A DNA stretch of 64,000 bases from Wenyingzhuangia aestuarii (GCF_011927765.1 NZ_JAATJG010000004.1:186001-250000), one strand, 5' to 3'. Shown: positions 1 to 8,220, numbered from the stretch's first letter. Made by a program: numbers and translations. Notes: generated by a model not told the origin, from the letters alone.

Positions 1-1
1 A

Positions 2-589
2 AGTCAAATTATAGACATGTCTACAGATAACTGTATTTTTGAACAAACTTTAGATGTAAAAGATATTCATGAATTGTTTGATTATAGTGAAGCAAACAAC
101 ACTGCTTTTATTACTTACGAAAACGGTTCTATTATAGGAACTAAAGATTCTGAATATATAGATGTAGAAAAAAACATAACAGGAATGCTCTATATTAAAG
201 TTCCAGATTTTAAAGCAAGCATTACTAAAAACTGTGTAAAATGTTTGCTATTAGAAGAACCTAGTTATTTAAAGACCGTAGAAGCTAAACTAAAAAAAAT
301 TAGAACAGATTTAAGTATTTCTATGTCTAAGCCTTTTTTCTTAGAAGTAATGCCACAAGGAATAGACAAAGCTGCTACCTTAAACAGGTTAATTAAACAA
401 TTAGGAATTGAGCAACACGAAACTATTGCTGTAGGAAATGCAGGAAATGATTTAACTATGGTAGAATTTGCTGGTTTGGGTGTTTGGGTAGACAATGTTA
501 CTCCAGAACTAAGAGACAAAGCAGATGTTATTGTAGCCTCTAATAACCATGATGGTGTTGCAGAAGTTATAGAGAAATACATTTTATAA
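2..589 (+). CDS. HAD-IIB (Cof-type) sugar-phosphate phosphatase, 5' partial
   Basis: This is the C-terminal 195 residues of a Cof-like haloacid-dehalogenase phosphatase, a cytosolic family that hydrolyses sugar phosphates and similar small metabolites. The reading frame is open to the window edge, so the true start and the catalytic N-terminal DxD motif lie upstream; the ATG at 17 is probably internal. Visible are the family's late motifs: a conserved lysine in GIDKAATLNRL, and motif IV as GNAGNDLTM (family norm GDxxND), which positions magnesium, followed by a hydrophobic GVWVDN strand and the C-terminal helix. The first glycine-aspartate pair of motif IV reads GN, with the ND pair intact, which is a tolerated variation. 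A strong terminator follows. The family is secure; the substrate is unknown. Confidence 0.85.
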   Translation, partial: SQIIDMSTDNCIFEQTLDVKDIHELFDYSEANNTAFITYENGSIIGTKDSEYIDVEKNITGMLYIKVPDFKASITKNCVKCLLLEEPSYLKTVEAKLKKIRTDLSISMSKPFFLEVMPQGIDKAATLNRLIKQLGIEQHETIAVGNAGNDLTMVEFAGLGVWVDNVTPELRDKADVIVASNNHDGVAEVIEKYIL

Positions 590-610
590 ACACATTACTT
601 ACTTAAAATC

Positions 611-652
611 AATAGCCAATTAACAATAATCAAGTTAATTGGCTATTTTTTT
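611..652 (+). terminator. Rho-independent terminator after the HAD phosphatase
   Basis: A 14-bp perfect stem (AATAGCCAATTAAC at 611-624 with its complement at 634-647), a 9-nt loop and a run of T to 652. It lies 21 bases past the stop codon. Confidence 0.9.
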
Positions 653-666
653 ACATAGCTTTAACT

Positions 667-685
667 TCTAGAAATCAGAAAATTA
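667..685 (+). repeat. Copy 1 of a 19-bp motif shared with the clpB upstream region
   Basis: TCTAGAAATCAGAAAATTA lies just before the ATG at 691. A copy with one mismatch (C for A at position 14) lies at 1953-1971 upstream of clpB. Both copies are in leader regions in the same orientation, which suggests a shared regulatory element. The function is unknown. Confidence 0.5.
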
Positions 686-690
686 ATATT

Positions 691-894
691 ATGAAAAAAA
701 GAATCTGTCCGTGTTGTACCTCAACACTGCGTTCTAAAAAACGCAAAAAGAAGTTTCTGAAACTATTATTTTTTGTTGAATTATTAAACTGTGCAAGATG
801 TAGTACTTTTTATGCTTACCTAAAAGGACTAGATAAAACAATTTGCATTACTCAAGGAGTTTCAGAAGAAAACACAAAAGAAAGTGTTGCATAA
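691..894 (+). CDS. Small basic zinc-knuckle protein (67 aa), function unknown
   Basis: The protein has two CxxC pairs (C6/C9 and C34/C37) separated by a lysine/arginine-rich stretch and a short hydrophobic helix (about residues 22-33), consistent with a small zinc ribbon. The 5' part is strongly basic (RSKKRKKKF), suggesting contact with nucleic acid or membrane phospholipid. It is a single gene between two strong terminators, so it has its own promoter. I do not recognise a named family. That it is coding is supported by the paired cysteines, the terminator three bases after the stop and the lack of a competing frame. Confidence 0.65.
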   Translation: MKKRICPCCTSTLRSKKRKKKFLKLLFFVELLNCARCSTFYAYLKGLDKTICITQGVSEENTKESVA

Positions 895-926
895 AAAAAG
901 CCACTCTATTGAGTGGCTTTTATTTT
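895..926. terminator. Bidirectional terminator
   Basis: Stem AAAGCCACTC / GAGTGGCTTT with a TATT loop, preceded by an A-run and followed by a T-rich tract. It can end the small plus-strand gene at 894 and the minus-strand gene ending at 942. Confidence 0.88.
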
Positions 927-941
927 TATTGAAAGAGATTG

Positions 942-1313
942 TTAATCTTCGCTTTCATTATCTGCTAACTGAGAATTTCCTTTCCATTCGTAAACACTTG
1001 CTACTCTGTAGTCAGAACCAAAGTCTACTTGAGTTAATGCTTCTTTATTACCTTTCCAGAAAAACCATCTACCTGTTTTCTTTCCGTTCTCATAATGTCC
1101 CATAGAAACTTTCTGACCTTTATTGTCATACGATTTCCATGTTCCGTGTAATTTTTTATCTGCAGTAACATATCCTGTTTGTGCTACTTCTCCATTAGTA
1201 TGGAAAAGAGTTACTTCATATAAATTTCCTTGTTTCTGAACTTTTACATTGTCTTTTTGACCATAAGTTACAAGTCCTACAAATAGTGATAATATTAATA
1301 ATGTGGTTTTCAT
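942..1313 (-). CDS. Secreted MORN-like repeat protein (YwqK-type)
   Basis: The 123-residue protein begins with a clear signal peptide (MKTTLLILSLFVGLVTYGQ, probable cleavage after YGQ). The mature part carries MORN-variant repeats of the form G-x-Y-x-x-G-K-x-x-G-x-W, for example HGTWKSYDNKGQKVSMG and ENGKKTGRWFFW, which form a beta-hairpin stack, and ends in an acidic tail. Such proteins are often annotated as YwqK-like or toWW antitoxin repeat proteins; the real role is unknown. The frame is open further upstream, but the start at 1313 is chosen because it gives a clean signal peptide and lies downstream of a well-formed promoter whose -7 element (1339-1346) would sit inside the longer reading. 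Confidence 0.8.
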   Translation of the reverse strand: MKTTLLILSLFVGLVTYGQKDNVKVQKQGNLYEVTLFHTNGEVAQTGYVTADKKLHGTWKSYDNKGQKVSMGHYENGKKTGRWFFWKGNKEALTQVDFGSDYRVASVYEWKGNSQLADNESED

Positions 1314-1338
1314 AATAGTTGTATTTATGTTGATACTA

Positions 1339-1368
1339 CAAATATACATCTATTTTACACTTAAACAA
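1339..1368 (-). promoter_or_regulatory. Bacteroidota-type promoter of the MORN-like gene
   Basis: On the minus strand: TTG (1368-1366), 19 bases, then TATATTTG (1346-1339), an exact match to the TTG-N17-23-TAnnTTTG consensus. Transcription would start about 20 bases before the ATG at 1313. Confidence 0.75.
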
Positions 1369-1395
1369 CATTAAATTAACATTAAATTAACATTA
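1368..1395. repeat. Short tandem repeat ACATTAAATTA x 2.5
   Basis: Two complete 11-bp copies and a partial third lie end to end just upstream of the -33 element of the MORN-like gene's promoter. This is an AT-rich spacing sequence and a possible slippage site. Confidence 0.8.
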
Positions 1396-1443
1396 GAAAC
1401 CAAAACAACAATAACTAACTGATTTACAGCAATAAAACCAAGG

Positions 1444-1815
1444 TTAGAATGTTAATTCTAGGATTCCATAATGTGAATCTTGCTGAGTTACTTTTCCATT
1501 TTCTAAGAAAATAGCCTGTGGAGATTGGTGTACAACCTTAAATTTATCAGCAATAGCCGCAGAAATATCCCTATGCGCTATTAAATCTAAAAAGTACAAC
1601 GTATACCCTTCTCCTATTTGTTTTTCAAATTTATTTAAAACACTTGCACTAATACTACAACGTGTACTGTGTTTAAAAATAACCACTTTATTTTCTTTAG
1701 AAGCTGCTACTACCTCTTCTAACTGAGCTACTGTAGTTAATTCATTCCATTTTACTTTTGATGTTTTTTGCTCACCTTCAGACTTGCTTCCTAATATTTT
1801 ATCAAAAAATCCCAT
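1444..1815 (-). CDS. ytxJ: YtxJ-type thioredoxin-like protein (bacillithiol system)
   Basis: A 123-residue protein of the YtxJ/DUF2847 family: a cytosolic thioredoxin fold with a single-cysteine active site (HSTRCSIS, where thioredoxin has CxxC) and the cis-proline loop HQSPQA. In Firmicutes and some Bacteroidota, YtxJ is thought to act as a bacilliredoxin-like enzyme that removes bacillithiol from mixed disulfides; the monothiol site fits that idea, though bacillithiol synthesis genes are not in this window. The first 25 residues are lysine/serine-rich and poorly conserved. It has its own -7 element (TATATTTG at 1852-1845) and faces away from clpB. Confidence 0.85.
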   Translation of the reverse strand: MGFFDKILGSKSEGEQKTSKVKWNELTTVAQLEEVVAASKENKVVIFKHSTRCSISASVLNKFEKQIGEGYTLYFLDLIAHRDISAAIADKFKVVHQSPQAIFLENGKVTQQDSHYGILELTF

Positions 1816-1844
1816 AATATTTCTTATTTACATTATAACTAAAG

Positions 1845-1852
1845 CAAATATA
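1845..1852 (-). promoter_or_regulatory. -7 element for ytxJ
   Basis: TATATTTG on the minus strand, 30 bases before the ytxJ ATG, matches TAnnTTTG. No good TTG box was found at the proper distance. Confidence 0.5.
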
Positions 1853-1952
1853 TTGCTTCTTTTACTATTAATAACATCTCAGTCGTTCTATTATGACTAG
1901 CTTACATACAAGACAAAAAGTCCTATAAACCTAAGTAAACACAGACATTATG

Positions 1953-1971
1953 TCTAGAAATCAGACAATTA
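1953..1971 (+). repeat. Copy 2 of the 19-bp shared motif, upstream of clpB
   Basis: TCTAGAAATCAGACAATTA, 18 of 19 identical to 667-685. It overlaps a palindrome AGACAT-T-ATGTCT (1943-1955). It sits about 90 bases before the clpB start. Confidence 0.5.
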
Positions 1972-1977
1972 TTCATT

Positions 1978-2029
1978 TTGCTAGCAAGGGAATAACAATT
2001 GCTATATAGTCATCAGAAAAAGCTAGCAA
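1978..2029 (+). promoter_or_regulatory. Paired GCTAGCAA boxes in the clpB leader
   Basis: The perfect palindrome TTGCTAGCAA (1978-1987) and a second GCTAGCAA (2022-2029) lie 42 bp, four helical turns, apart and directly upstream of clpB. Spacing and symmetry suggest a regulator site. No known heat-shock element (CIRCE) is present. Confidence 0.4.
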
Positions 2030-2062
2030 AGAGAATTTAAAAAATCCTTAAAACAAATAGTT

Positions 2063-4651
2063 ATGAATTTTAACAATTATACCATAAAATCGCAAGAGGT
2101 AGTGCAACAAGCACAACAAATTGCACAGGGATTACAGCATCAACAAATAGAAAACACTCATATTTTTAAAGCTCTTTTAGAAATAGATGAGCATGTAACT
2201 CCTTTTATATTAAAAAAACTACAAGTAAACATTACTTTATTACCTCAAATTTTAGAGAACACTTTAAACAGTTTTCCTAAGGTAACTGGAGGACAATTAA
2301 GTTTATCATCTACTTGTTCTAAAACATTAACAGATGCTAGTAACATTGCCAAAAAAATGGACGATGAATATGTATCTGTAGAACATTTGTTACTCGCTTT
2401 ATTAAACAATAAAGATACCGTTAGTCAAATTCTAAAAGATCAAGGAGTAACAGAAAAAGGTTTAAAAGCAGCTATTGATGAAATTAGAAAAGGTCAAAAA
2501 GTAACCTCACAAAGTGCCGAAGAAACGTACAATGCTTTAAACAAATACGCTAAAGATTTAAACAAATTAGCAAGCACAGGTAAACTAGATCCGGTAATTG
2601 GTCGTGATGAAGAGATTCGTAGAATTTTACAAATCTTGTCTCGTAGAACCAAAAACAACCCCATATTAATTGGAGAACCAGGTGTGGGTAAAACGGCTAT
2701 TGCAGAAGGTTTGGCTCATAGAATTGTAAAAGGAGATGTTCCCGAAAATCTAAAAGACAAACAAGTATTTTCTTTAGACATGGGGGCTTTAATTGCAGGT
2801 GCAAAATACAAAGGAGAATTTGAGGAGCGATTAAAATCGGTAGTAAAAGAAGTAACCTCTGCCGAAGGAGACATTGTTTTGTTTATTGATGAAATTCACA
2901 CTTTAGTAGGTGCTGGTGGTGGTGAAGGTGCTATGGATGCTGCCAATATTTTAAAACCAGCTTTGGCTCGTGGTGAGTTAAGAGCTATTGGTGCTACAAC
3001 TTTAGATGAATATCAAAAATATTTTGAAAAAGACAAAGCATTAGAAAGACGTTTCCAAAAAGTAATGGTAAACGAACCCGATACAGAAAGCGCTATTTCT
3101 ATTTTACGTGGTATTAAAGAAAAGTACGAAGCACATCATAAAATTCAAATTAAAGACAGCGCTATTATAGCTGCCGTTAAATTAAGTCAGCGTTATATTA
3201 CCTCTCGTTTTTTACCCGATAAAGCCATCGATTTAATGGATGAAGCTGCTTCTAAAATGAGAATGGAAATGAACTCTAAACCAGAGGAATTAGATGTTTT
3301 AGATAGAAAAGTAATGCAACTTGAAATTGAGATTGAAGCCATCAAACGTGAAAAAGATGAAAAAAAACTAACTGCTTTACGTAAGGAATTAGCCAACGTT
3401 AAAGAAAAAAGAGATAGTATTTATACACAGTGGAAATCTGAAAAAGATATTGTAGACAACGTTCAAACAGTAAAAGATGAAATAGATCAATACAAACTAG
3501 AGGCAGACAAAGCAGAGCGTGATGGAAATTATGGATTAGTTGCTGAGTTGCGTTACGGTAAAATTAAAGAAGCACAAGAGCGACTAGAACTAGCTCAAAA
3601 AGAATTAGCTAAAAACCAAGAAAACTCTTTAGTTAAGGAAGAAGTAACCGAAGATGATATTGCTGAAGTTGTTGCCAAATGGACTGGAGTTCCAGTTCAG
3701 AAAATGTTGCAAAGTGATCGTGAAAAATTACTACAACTAGAAGATCAACTACATTTAAGAGTGGTAGGACAAGAAGATGCTATAGAGGCCGTTTCTGATG
3801 CTGTTAGAAGATCTAGAGCAGGATTGCAAGATGTTAGAAAACCTTTAGGAAGTTTCTTGTTTTTAGGAACTACTGGGGTAGGTAAAACCGAACTAGCTAA
3901 AGCTTTGGCCGAATATTTATTTGATGATGAAAATGCATTAACTCGTATAGATATGAGTGAATACCAAGAACGTCATTCAGTAAGTAGATTGGTAGGGGCA
4001 CCTCCTGGTTATGTAGGTTATGATGAAGGTGGACAATTAACCGAAGCCGTAAGACGTAAACCTTACTCTGTAGTCTTGTTAGATGAGATTGAAAAAGCGC
4101 ATCCTGATACTTTTAACATTTTATTACAAATGTTAGACGAAGGTAGGTTAACAGATAATAAAGGACGTTTGGCAGATTTTAAAAACACCATTATTATTAT
4201 GACTTCTAACATGGGAGCAGAAATTATTAAGGAACGTTTTGAAAATGTTAAAAAAGAGAACCGAGAAGAAGTTGCAGAGCAAGCTAAAGTAGAAGTTTTA
4301 CAAAACTTAAAACAAATTGTAAGACCTGAGTTTATTAACCGTATTGATGAAATTGTGATGTTTACTCCTTTAAACATAGAGGAAATTAGTCAAATTGTAG
4401 AAATACACTTAAAAGGGTTAACACATTTATTAGCCAATAAGGAAATAAAACTAACAGCTACAGACCATGCCAAATTAGCCCTAGCGCAAAAAGGGTTTGA
4501 TCCTGAATTTGGAGCTAGACCGGTAAAACGTGTGATTCAAAAAGAAGTTTTAAATCTTTTGTCTAAAGAAATATTAGCGGGTAATATTAGCAACCAAAGC
4601 AATGTATTGTTAGATGCTATTGATGACAAGCTGTTTTTCACAAAACTCTAA
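2063..4651 (+). CDS. clpB: ATP-dependent disaggregase ClpB
   Basis: A full-length 862-residue Hsp100 chaperone that, with DnaK/DnaJ/GrpE, threads aggregated proteins through its hexameric ring in the cytosol. Order of domains: Clp N-terminal repeat domain (1-145); first AAA+ module with Walker A GEPGVGKT (about 204-211), Walker [11 protein letters not shown] and an arginine finger in ALERRFQKV; the coiled-coil middle domain (about 400-525), which separates ClpB from ClpA; second AAA+ module with Walker A GTTGVGKT (about 602-609), the pore loop region GYVGYDEGG and Walker [12 protein letters not shown]; and the D2 small domain with GARPVKR. There is no ClpP-binding loop signature. It is monocistronic, with an unusual 250-bp upstream region and a strong terminator. 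Confidence 0.98.
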   Translation: MNFNNYTIKSQEVVQQAQQIAQGLQHQQIENTHIFKALLEIDEHVTPFILKKLQVNITLLPQILENTLNSFPKVTGGQLSLSSTCSKTLTDASNIAKKMDDEYVSVEHLLLALLNNKDTVSQILKDQGVTEKGLKAAIDEIRKGQKVTSQSAEETYNALNKYAKDLNKLASTGKLDPVIGRDEEIRRILQILSRRTKNNPILIGEPGVGKTAIAEGLAHRIVKGDVPENLKDKQVFSLDMGALIAGAKYKGEFEERLKSVVKEVTSAEGDIVLFIDEIHTLVGAGGGEGAMDAANILKPALARGELRAIGATTLDEYQKYFEKDKALERRFQKVMVNEPDTESAISILRGIKEKYEAHHKIQIKDSAIIAAVKLSQRYITSRFLPDKAIDLMDEAASKMRMEMNSKPEELDVLDRKVMQLEIEIEAIKREKDEKKLTALRKELANVKEKRDSIYTQWKSEKDIVDNVQTVKDEIDQYKLEADKAERDGNYGLVAELRYGKIKEAQERLELAQKELAKNQENSLVKEEVTEDDIAEVVAKWTGVPVQKMLQSDREKLLQLEDQLHLRVVGQEDAIEAVSDAVRRSRAGLQDVRKPLGSFLFLGTTGVGKTELAKALAEYLFDDENALTRIDMSEYQERHSVSRLVGAPPGYVGYDEGGQLTEAVRRKPYSVVLLDEIEKAHPDTFNILLQMLDEGRLTDNKGRLADFKNTIIIMTSNMGAEIIKERFENVKKENREEVAEQAKVEVLQNLKQIVRPEFINRIDEIVMFTPLNIEEISQIVEIHLKGLTHLLANKEIKLTATDHAKLALAQKGFDPEFGARPVKRVIQKEVLNLLSKEILAGNISNQSNVLLDAIDDKLFFTKL

Positions 4652-4656
4652 CAGAA

Positions 4657-4693
4657 AACAGGAATCAGATTTACTTCTGATTCCTGTTTTTTT
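4657..4693 (+). terminator. Terminator after clpB
   Basis: A 13-bp stem (AACAGGAATCAGA / TCTGATTCCTGTT) followed by a run of T. Confidence 0.9.
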
Positions 4694-4758
4694 ATTGATA
4701 AAAATCAACCTAAAAACACAATATTTTTTAGACCTTTAAACTCCCTTAAACAAAAAAA

Positions 4759-5094
4759 ATGCATTTATTATTTTCCTACGGAACCTTACAATTAGAAAAA
4801 GTTCAAATAGAATCGTTTGGTCGACTTTTAAAAGGGAGTAAAGATACCTTAAAAGGATATGCGTTAGGTAAACTAAAAATTACCGCCCCAGATGTTTTAG
4901 CAAAAAGCGAAAAAGAATATCATCCTATAGCAGAAATTTCAATCCATCCTAATGACGAAATAAAAGGTATGATTTTTGAAATTACTAACGAGGAATTAGC
5001 ACAAGCAGATGCTTATGAAGTATCTGATTACAAAAGAATAAAAGCAACATTTGTATCGGGCAAAAAAGCTTGGATATATGTGGCCAACAAATAA
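4759..5094 (+). CDS. Gamma-glutamylcyclotransferase-like (AIG2/GGCT fold) protein
   Basis: A 111-residue single-domain protein of the AIG2-like/GGCT superfamily. The diagnostic N-terminal FSYGTLQ motif (residues 5-11, binding the gamma-glutamyl carboxylate) is present, with the later segment GMIFEITNEELAQADAYE supplying the conserved acidic catalytic position (E of EITNEEL) and the YE pair. Family members form 5-oxoproline from gamma-glutamyl amines or act on glutathione-like dipeptides; the substrate here is undetermined. It is 20 bases upstream of the peroxiredoxin gene and probably co-transcribed with it, which would fit a role in thiol or redox metabolism. Confidence 0.82.
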   Translation: MHLLFSYGTLQLEKVQIESFGRLLKGSKDTLKGYALGKLKITAPDVLAKSEKEYHPIAEISIHPNDEIKGMIFEITNEELAQADAYEVSDYKRIKATFVSGKKAWIYVANK

Positions 5095-5113
5095 TAAATA
5101 AAAAAAAAGAATT

Positions 5114-5752
5114 ATGAGTACATTAAGATTAGGTGATGTAGCACCAAACTTTACAGCACAAACTACAGAAGGTGAAATTAATTTTCACGAATGGTTAGGA
5201 GACGGATGGGGAGTTTTATTCTCACACCCATCAGATTACACTCCTGTTTGTACTACAGAATTAGGAACTGTGGCTAAATACAAAGCAGAATTTGACAAAA
5301 GAAACACTAAAGTTGTTGCTTTAAGTGTGGATGGAGTAGCATCTCACAACGGATGGATTAAGGACATTAACGAAACTCAAAACACAACCGTTAACTTTCC
5401 TATTATTGCTGATGAAGACAAAAAAGTATCAGATTTATATGATATGATTCACCCAAATGCAGATAACACTTTAACTGTACGTTCTGTATTTATTATAGAT
5501 CCAGATAAAAAAGTAAAATTAATTATTGTATATCCTGCATCAACAGGAAGAAACTTTGACGAATTATTAAGAGTTATTGATTCTTTACAATTAACAGCTT
5601 ACCACAAAGTAGCAACTCCTGCTAACTGGAACAACGGTGATGATGTAGTTATTACACCTGCTGTTAAAAATGAAGACATTCCTACTTTATTCCCTAAAGG
5701 ACACAAAGAGGTAAAACCTTATTTAAGAATGACTCCACAGCCAAACTTATAA
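5114..5752 (+). CDS. 1-Cys (Prx6-type) peroxiredoxin
   Basis: A 212-residue cytosolic peroxidase that reduces hydrogen peroxide and organic peroxides. The active site reads HPSDYTPVCTTELG, with the peroxidatic cysteine in PVCTTE at about residue 46, the Prx6 signature; the conserved arginine lies in TVRSVFIIDP and the C-terminal extension (residues 160-212) contains PANWNNGDDVVI and the HKEVKPYLR end typical of the Prx6 class. There is no second resolving cysteine, so a low-molecular-weight thiol or a thioredoxin-like partner is expected to recycle it. A terminator follows. Confidence 0.95.
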   Translation: MSTLRLGDVAPNFTAQTTEGEINFHEWLGDGWGVLFSHPSDYTPVCTTELGTVAKYKAEFDKRNTKVVALSVDGVASHNGWIKDINETQNTTVNFPIIADEDKKVSDLYDMIHPNADNTLTVRSVFIIDPDKKVKLIIVYPASTGRNFDELLRVIDSLQLTAYHKVATPANWNNGDDVVITPAVKNEDIPTLFPKGHKEVKPYLRMTPQPNL

Positions 5753-5769
5753 GACTCGTTCTTAAAAAC

Positions 5770-5807
5770 AAAAACTCCATGAATTTAAATTCATGGAGTT
5801 TTTTTAT
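5770..5807 (+). terminator. Terminator after the peroxiredoxin gene
   Basis: A near-perfect palindrome: AAAACTCCATGAATTT with its complement up to 5802, then T-run. The ATG inside this hairpin (5793) is not a start codon of the next gene. Confidence 0.92.
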
Positions 5808-5864
5808 TGTGTAAGTAAACATCAAATTACAGACTTATTATACTTAAGAATAGAGAATAAGAGA

Positions 5865-6935
5865 ATGGATAGTACTAAAAAAATTATAATTATAGGAGCA
5901 GGTTTAACAGGTCTTACTTTAGCTTACTATTTAAGTAAAACAAAGCATTCGTTTAAAATTATAGAAGCAAGAAAACGTATTGGTGGTAGAATTTACACCA
6001 AAGTAACAAACAATAGCGCTCCTATAGAATTAGGAGCTACTTGGTTTGCCAAACAACACACAGAAGCTTTAAAACTAGTAAAAGAATTAAACCTTGGTTT
6101 GTTTGAACAAATTTTGGGAACCACTGCTATTTACGAACCTATATCTACCAGTCCAGCACAAATTGTACAACTTCCCAAAAACCAAGAACCTAGTTATCGT
6201 TTAAAAGGAGGAACTCATCAACTAATCAATCAACTAGCTAGTCATATAAACAATGATGATCTTATTTTAAACAAAGAAGTATCTGCTATTATTAATGAAA
6301 ATGACAAAGTAGCTGTTAAAACAAAAACCTGTACCCATATTTGTGATATTGTTATCTCTACCTTACCTCCTCACCTATTAGTAAACAGCATTACTTTTGA
6401 TCCTAAACTAGATAATCATACTTATCAAATTGCACAAAACACACATACTTGGATGGGAGAGTCCATTAAAATAGGCTTTAGTTACAAAACTCCTTTTTGG
6501 AGAGAAAACAACTTAAGTGGAACTATTTTTAGCAATGTAGGACCAATTCCAGAAATGTACGATCATTCCAACCAACAAGATAATCTTTACGCTTTAAAAG
6601 GTTTTTTAAACGGAGTGTATTATAAAGTATCTAAAGAAGAACGTTGTGAATTAGCTCTACGTCAGCTAGAAAAATATTACGGTAAACAAGCAAGATACTA
6701 TGTTAATTACGAAGAAATGGTTTGGAAAAACAAAGAATACACCTCTACAGAATACGGTGACTTAGTACTACCACATCAGAAAAATGGAGATGCTGTTTTT
6801 CAAAACTCTTATTACAATCATAAATTATGGATAGCAGGTACAGAAACTTCTACCGATTATTCTGGGTATATGGAAGGAGCTATTAGAAGTGCCCAAAGAG
6901 TAATGAATTCTATAAAAAAACGTCCTCAAAATTAA
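5865..6935 (+). CDS. FAD-dependent flavin amine oxidase family protein
   Basis: 356 residues. A Rossmann FAD-binding motif lies at the N-terminus (IIIIGAGLTGL, then E35-like acidic end of strand 2 in KIIEARKRIGGRI), followed by the amine-oxidase signature GGRIYT and a C-terminal FAD loop IAGTETSTDYSGYMEGAIRSA, where monoamine oxidases place the second flavin contact. The substrate domain in between is shortened compared with MAO (about 450-500 residues). Family members oxidise amines or act as desaturases or isomerases; the substrate is unknown. The frame extends upstream to 5793, but that start lies inside the preceding terminator, so the ATG at 5865 is used. It converges on the bicarbonate transporter. 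Confidence 0.88.
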   Translation: MDSTKKIIIIGAGLTGLTLAYYLSKTKHSFKIIEARKRIGGRIYTKVTNNSAPIELGATWFAKQHTEALKLVKELNLGLFEQILGTTAIYEPISTSPAQIVQLPKNQEPSYRLKGGTHQLINQLASHINNDDLILNKEVSAIINENDKVAVKTKTCTHICDIVISTLPPHLLVNSITFDPKLDNHTYQIAQNTHTWMGESIKIGFSYKTPFWRENNLSGTIFSNVGPIPEMYDHSNQQDNLYALKGFLNGVYYKVSKEERCELALRQLEKYYGKQARYYVNYEEMVWKNKEYTSTEYGDLVLPHQKNGDAVFQNSYYNHKLWIAGTETSTDYSGYMEGAIRSAQRVMNSIKKRPQN

Positions 6936-6968
6936 TTGAGAACGCTTGTTAAGAATAATAAAAACTAA

Positions 6969-7931
6969 CTAGAAATATTCTACTATATACATATACAACG
7001 GTAGACCCAATGTAATATTAAAGGGAAAGGTAATGGCTAATGCCATGGGTAAATATAATCCTGGATTAGCTTTGGGTGCAGCTATTTTCATAGCTGCAGG
7101 AACCGCTATATAAGAAGCACTTGCAGCTAAAATGGCAAACAGTAATTGATCTCCATGACTATTGGTTACAAACCTTGACAGGTAAGAAACTATTACACCG
7201 TTTACAATTGGTATAACAATAGCAAACACAAAAGGAAAAGCTCCATTTTTCCAAAAAGCTGCTAATTTCTTTCCACTTGTAATTCCCATGTCTAATAAAA
7301 ACACTGCCAAGAATCCTTTAAAAATATCTGTTGTAAAAGGAGAAATACCCGCTGCTTGTTTTTCACTAGCTAAAAATCCAATGACTAAACTTCCCATAAT
7401 CAATAACACACTTCCATTGGTAAAAGAATGCTTTACTATTTGTCCAAAACTTACCGTTTTAGATTTTTCTTTTTTATAAAAAGACATTAGTAAAACTCCT
7501 ACAATAATGGCAGGGGCTTCCATTAAAGCCATTACAGCCACCATGTGTCCGCCAAAATCTATATTCTGCATTTCTAAAAAAGACACAGAGGTTACAAAGG
7601 TTACTGCACTAACAGAACCGTACGCAGCCGCTATAGCTCCCGCATTCTGAATTCCTAATTTCTTTTTAAGAATAAAAAAAGTATATAGAGGAACTATAGT
7701 TGCTAGCAAAACTCCAAAAAGTAATATCCATAAAATATCTAAACCTAAATGACTATGTGCCAATTCTTGTCCTCCTTTAAAACCAATAGAAAACAATAAG
7801 TAAAGTGAAATAAATTTTGCGGAATTTTCTGGAATAGCTAAATCACTTTTTAACTGTACAGCAATAATCCCTAATAAGAAAAACAATAAGGCAGGATTGC
7901 TTAAATTATCCATTAATAGATCTAAATTCAT
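6969..7931 (-). CDS. sbtA: SbtA-type sodium-dependent bicarbonate transporter
   Basis: A 320-residue inner-membrane protein with about ten hydrophobic segments and the SbtA family (formerly DUF897) features: N-terminal NPALLFFLLGIIAVQLKSDL, the charged loop IGFKGGQEL, and ALMEAPAIIVG in the middle, with a second inverted half LLDMGITSGK and ASYIAVPAAM. In cyanobacteria SbtA takes up bicarbonate with sodium. In heterotrophic marine flavobacteria it is thought to feed anaplerotic carboxylation. It follows a small ORF 9 bp upstream on the same strand and is divergent from a LysR regulator, the arrangement used for CmpR/CcmR control in cyanobacteria. No SbtB (PII-like) gene is nearby. Confidence 0.92.
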   Translation of the reverse strand: MNLDLLMDNLSNPALLFFLLGIIAVQLKSDLAIPENSAKFISLYLLFSIGFKGGQELAHSHLGLDILWILLFGVLLATIVPLYTFFILKKKLGIQNAGAIAAAYGSVSAVTFVTSVSFLEMQNIDFGGHMVAVMALMEAPAIIVGVLLMSFYKKEKSKTVSFGQIVKHSFTNGSVLLIMGSLVIGFLASEKQAAGISPFTTDIFKGFLAVFLLDMGITSGKKLAAFWKNGAFPFVFAIVIPIVNGVIVSYLSRFVTNSHGDQLLFAILAASASYIAVPAAMKIAAPKANPGLYLPMALAITFPFNITLGLPLYMYIVEYF

Positions 7932-7940
7932 AGTTTGGTT

Positions 7941-8210
7941 TTAATAAAATTTTAAATTGATTTGACAGTCTATTTGTACTTTCTGATTTGGTTTTAATCG
8001 TGAAATACTTCCTAAGACCTTTGCTTGTTGATTTTTTAATTTTTCTATGGCTACATAAAAATCTGTTACTTTTTCCCCGTACCTCTCTGCTTTTCCAAAA
8101 TCTTCTTTATTCAAATAAGACAAATTACTTTTTAACAAAGAATTAATTTGAGTTTTTGCTTCGCTAGAATTCGTAGTAAGCTCTAACATTTTAATCTGTA
8201 ACTGTTTCAT
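7941..8210 (-). CDS. 89-aa hypothetical protein co-transcribed with sbtA
   Basis: A soluble, lysine-rich and mostly helical small protein (predicted helices about 1-28 and 37-72, the second with coiled-coil-like spacing), ending in a beta-like segment KVQIDCQINLKFY. It is not recognisable as a PII or SbtB protein: no T-loop or ferredoxin-like pattern is visible. It lies immediately upstream of sbtA in what looks like a two-gene operon, in the place where a regulatory partner would be expected. Function unknown; a role with the transporter is only an inference from position. Confidence 0.6.
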   Translation of the reverse strand: MKQLQIKMLELTTNSSEAKTQINSLLKSNLSYLNKEDFGKAERYGEKVTDFYVAIEKLKNQQAKVLGSISRLKPNQKVQIDCQINLKFY

Positions 8211-8220
8211 AGTTATATTA

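Noticed and set aside
884-1105. Plus-strand frame of 73 codons starting inside the terminator
   Set aside because: It overlaps the minus-strand MORN-like gene, which has a signal peptide and a consensus promoter; the plus frame begins in a terminator hairpin and has a leucine/serine-rich shadow composition.
1368-1395. CRISPR-like direct repeats
   Set aside because: The repeat unit is 11 bp in tandem with no spacers; no array of longer repeats is seen anywhere in the window.
1970-1980. TTCATTTTG before clpB as a -7 promoter element
   Set aside because: It differs from TAnnTTTG at the critical second base (C for A) and no TTG lies at a proper distance, so it is not listed as a promoter.
5793-5864. 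N-terminal extension of the amine oxidase from the ATG at 5793
   Set aside because: The ATG lies in the 3' arm of the peroxiredoxin terminator and the extra 24 residues have no family similarity; the FAD motif starts just after the ATG at 5865.
7941-8210. SbtB (PII-like) partner of SbtA
   Set aside because: SbtB has a ferredoxin-like fold with a T-loop and is about 110 residues; this protein is mostly helical and has none of the expected glycine turns.
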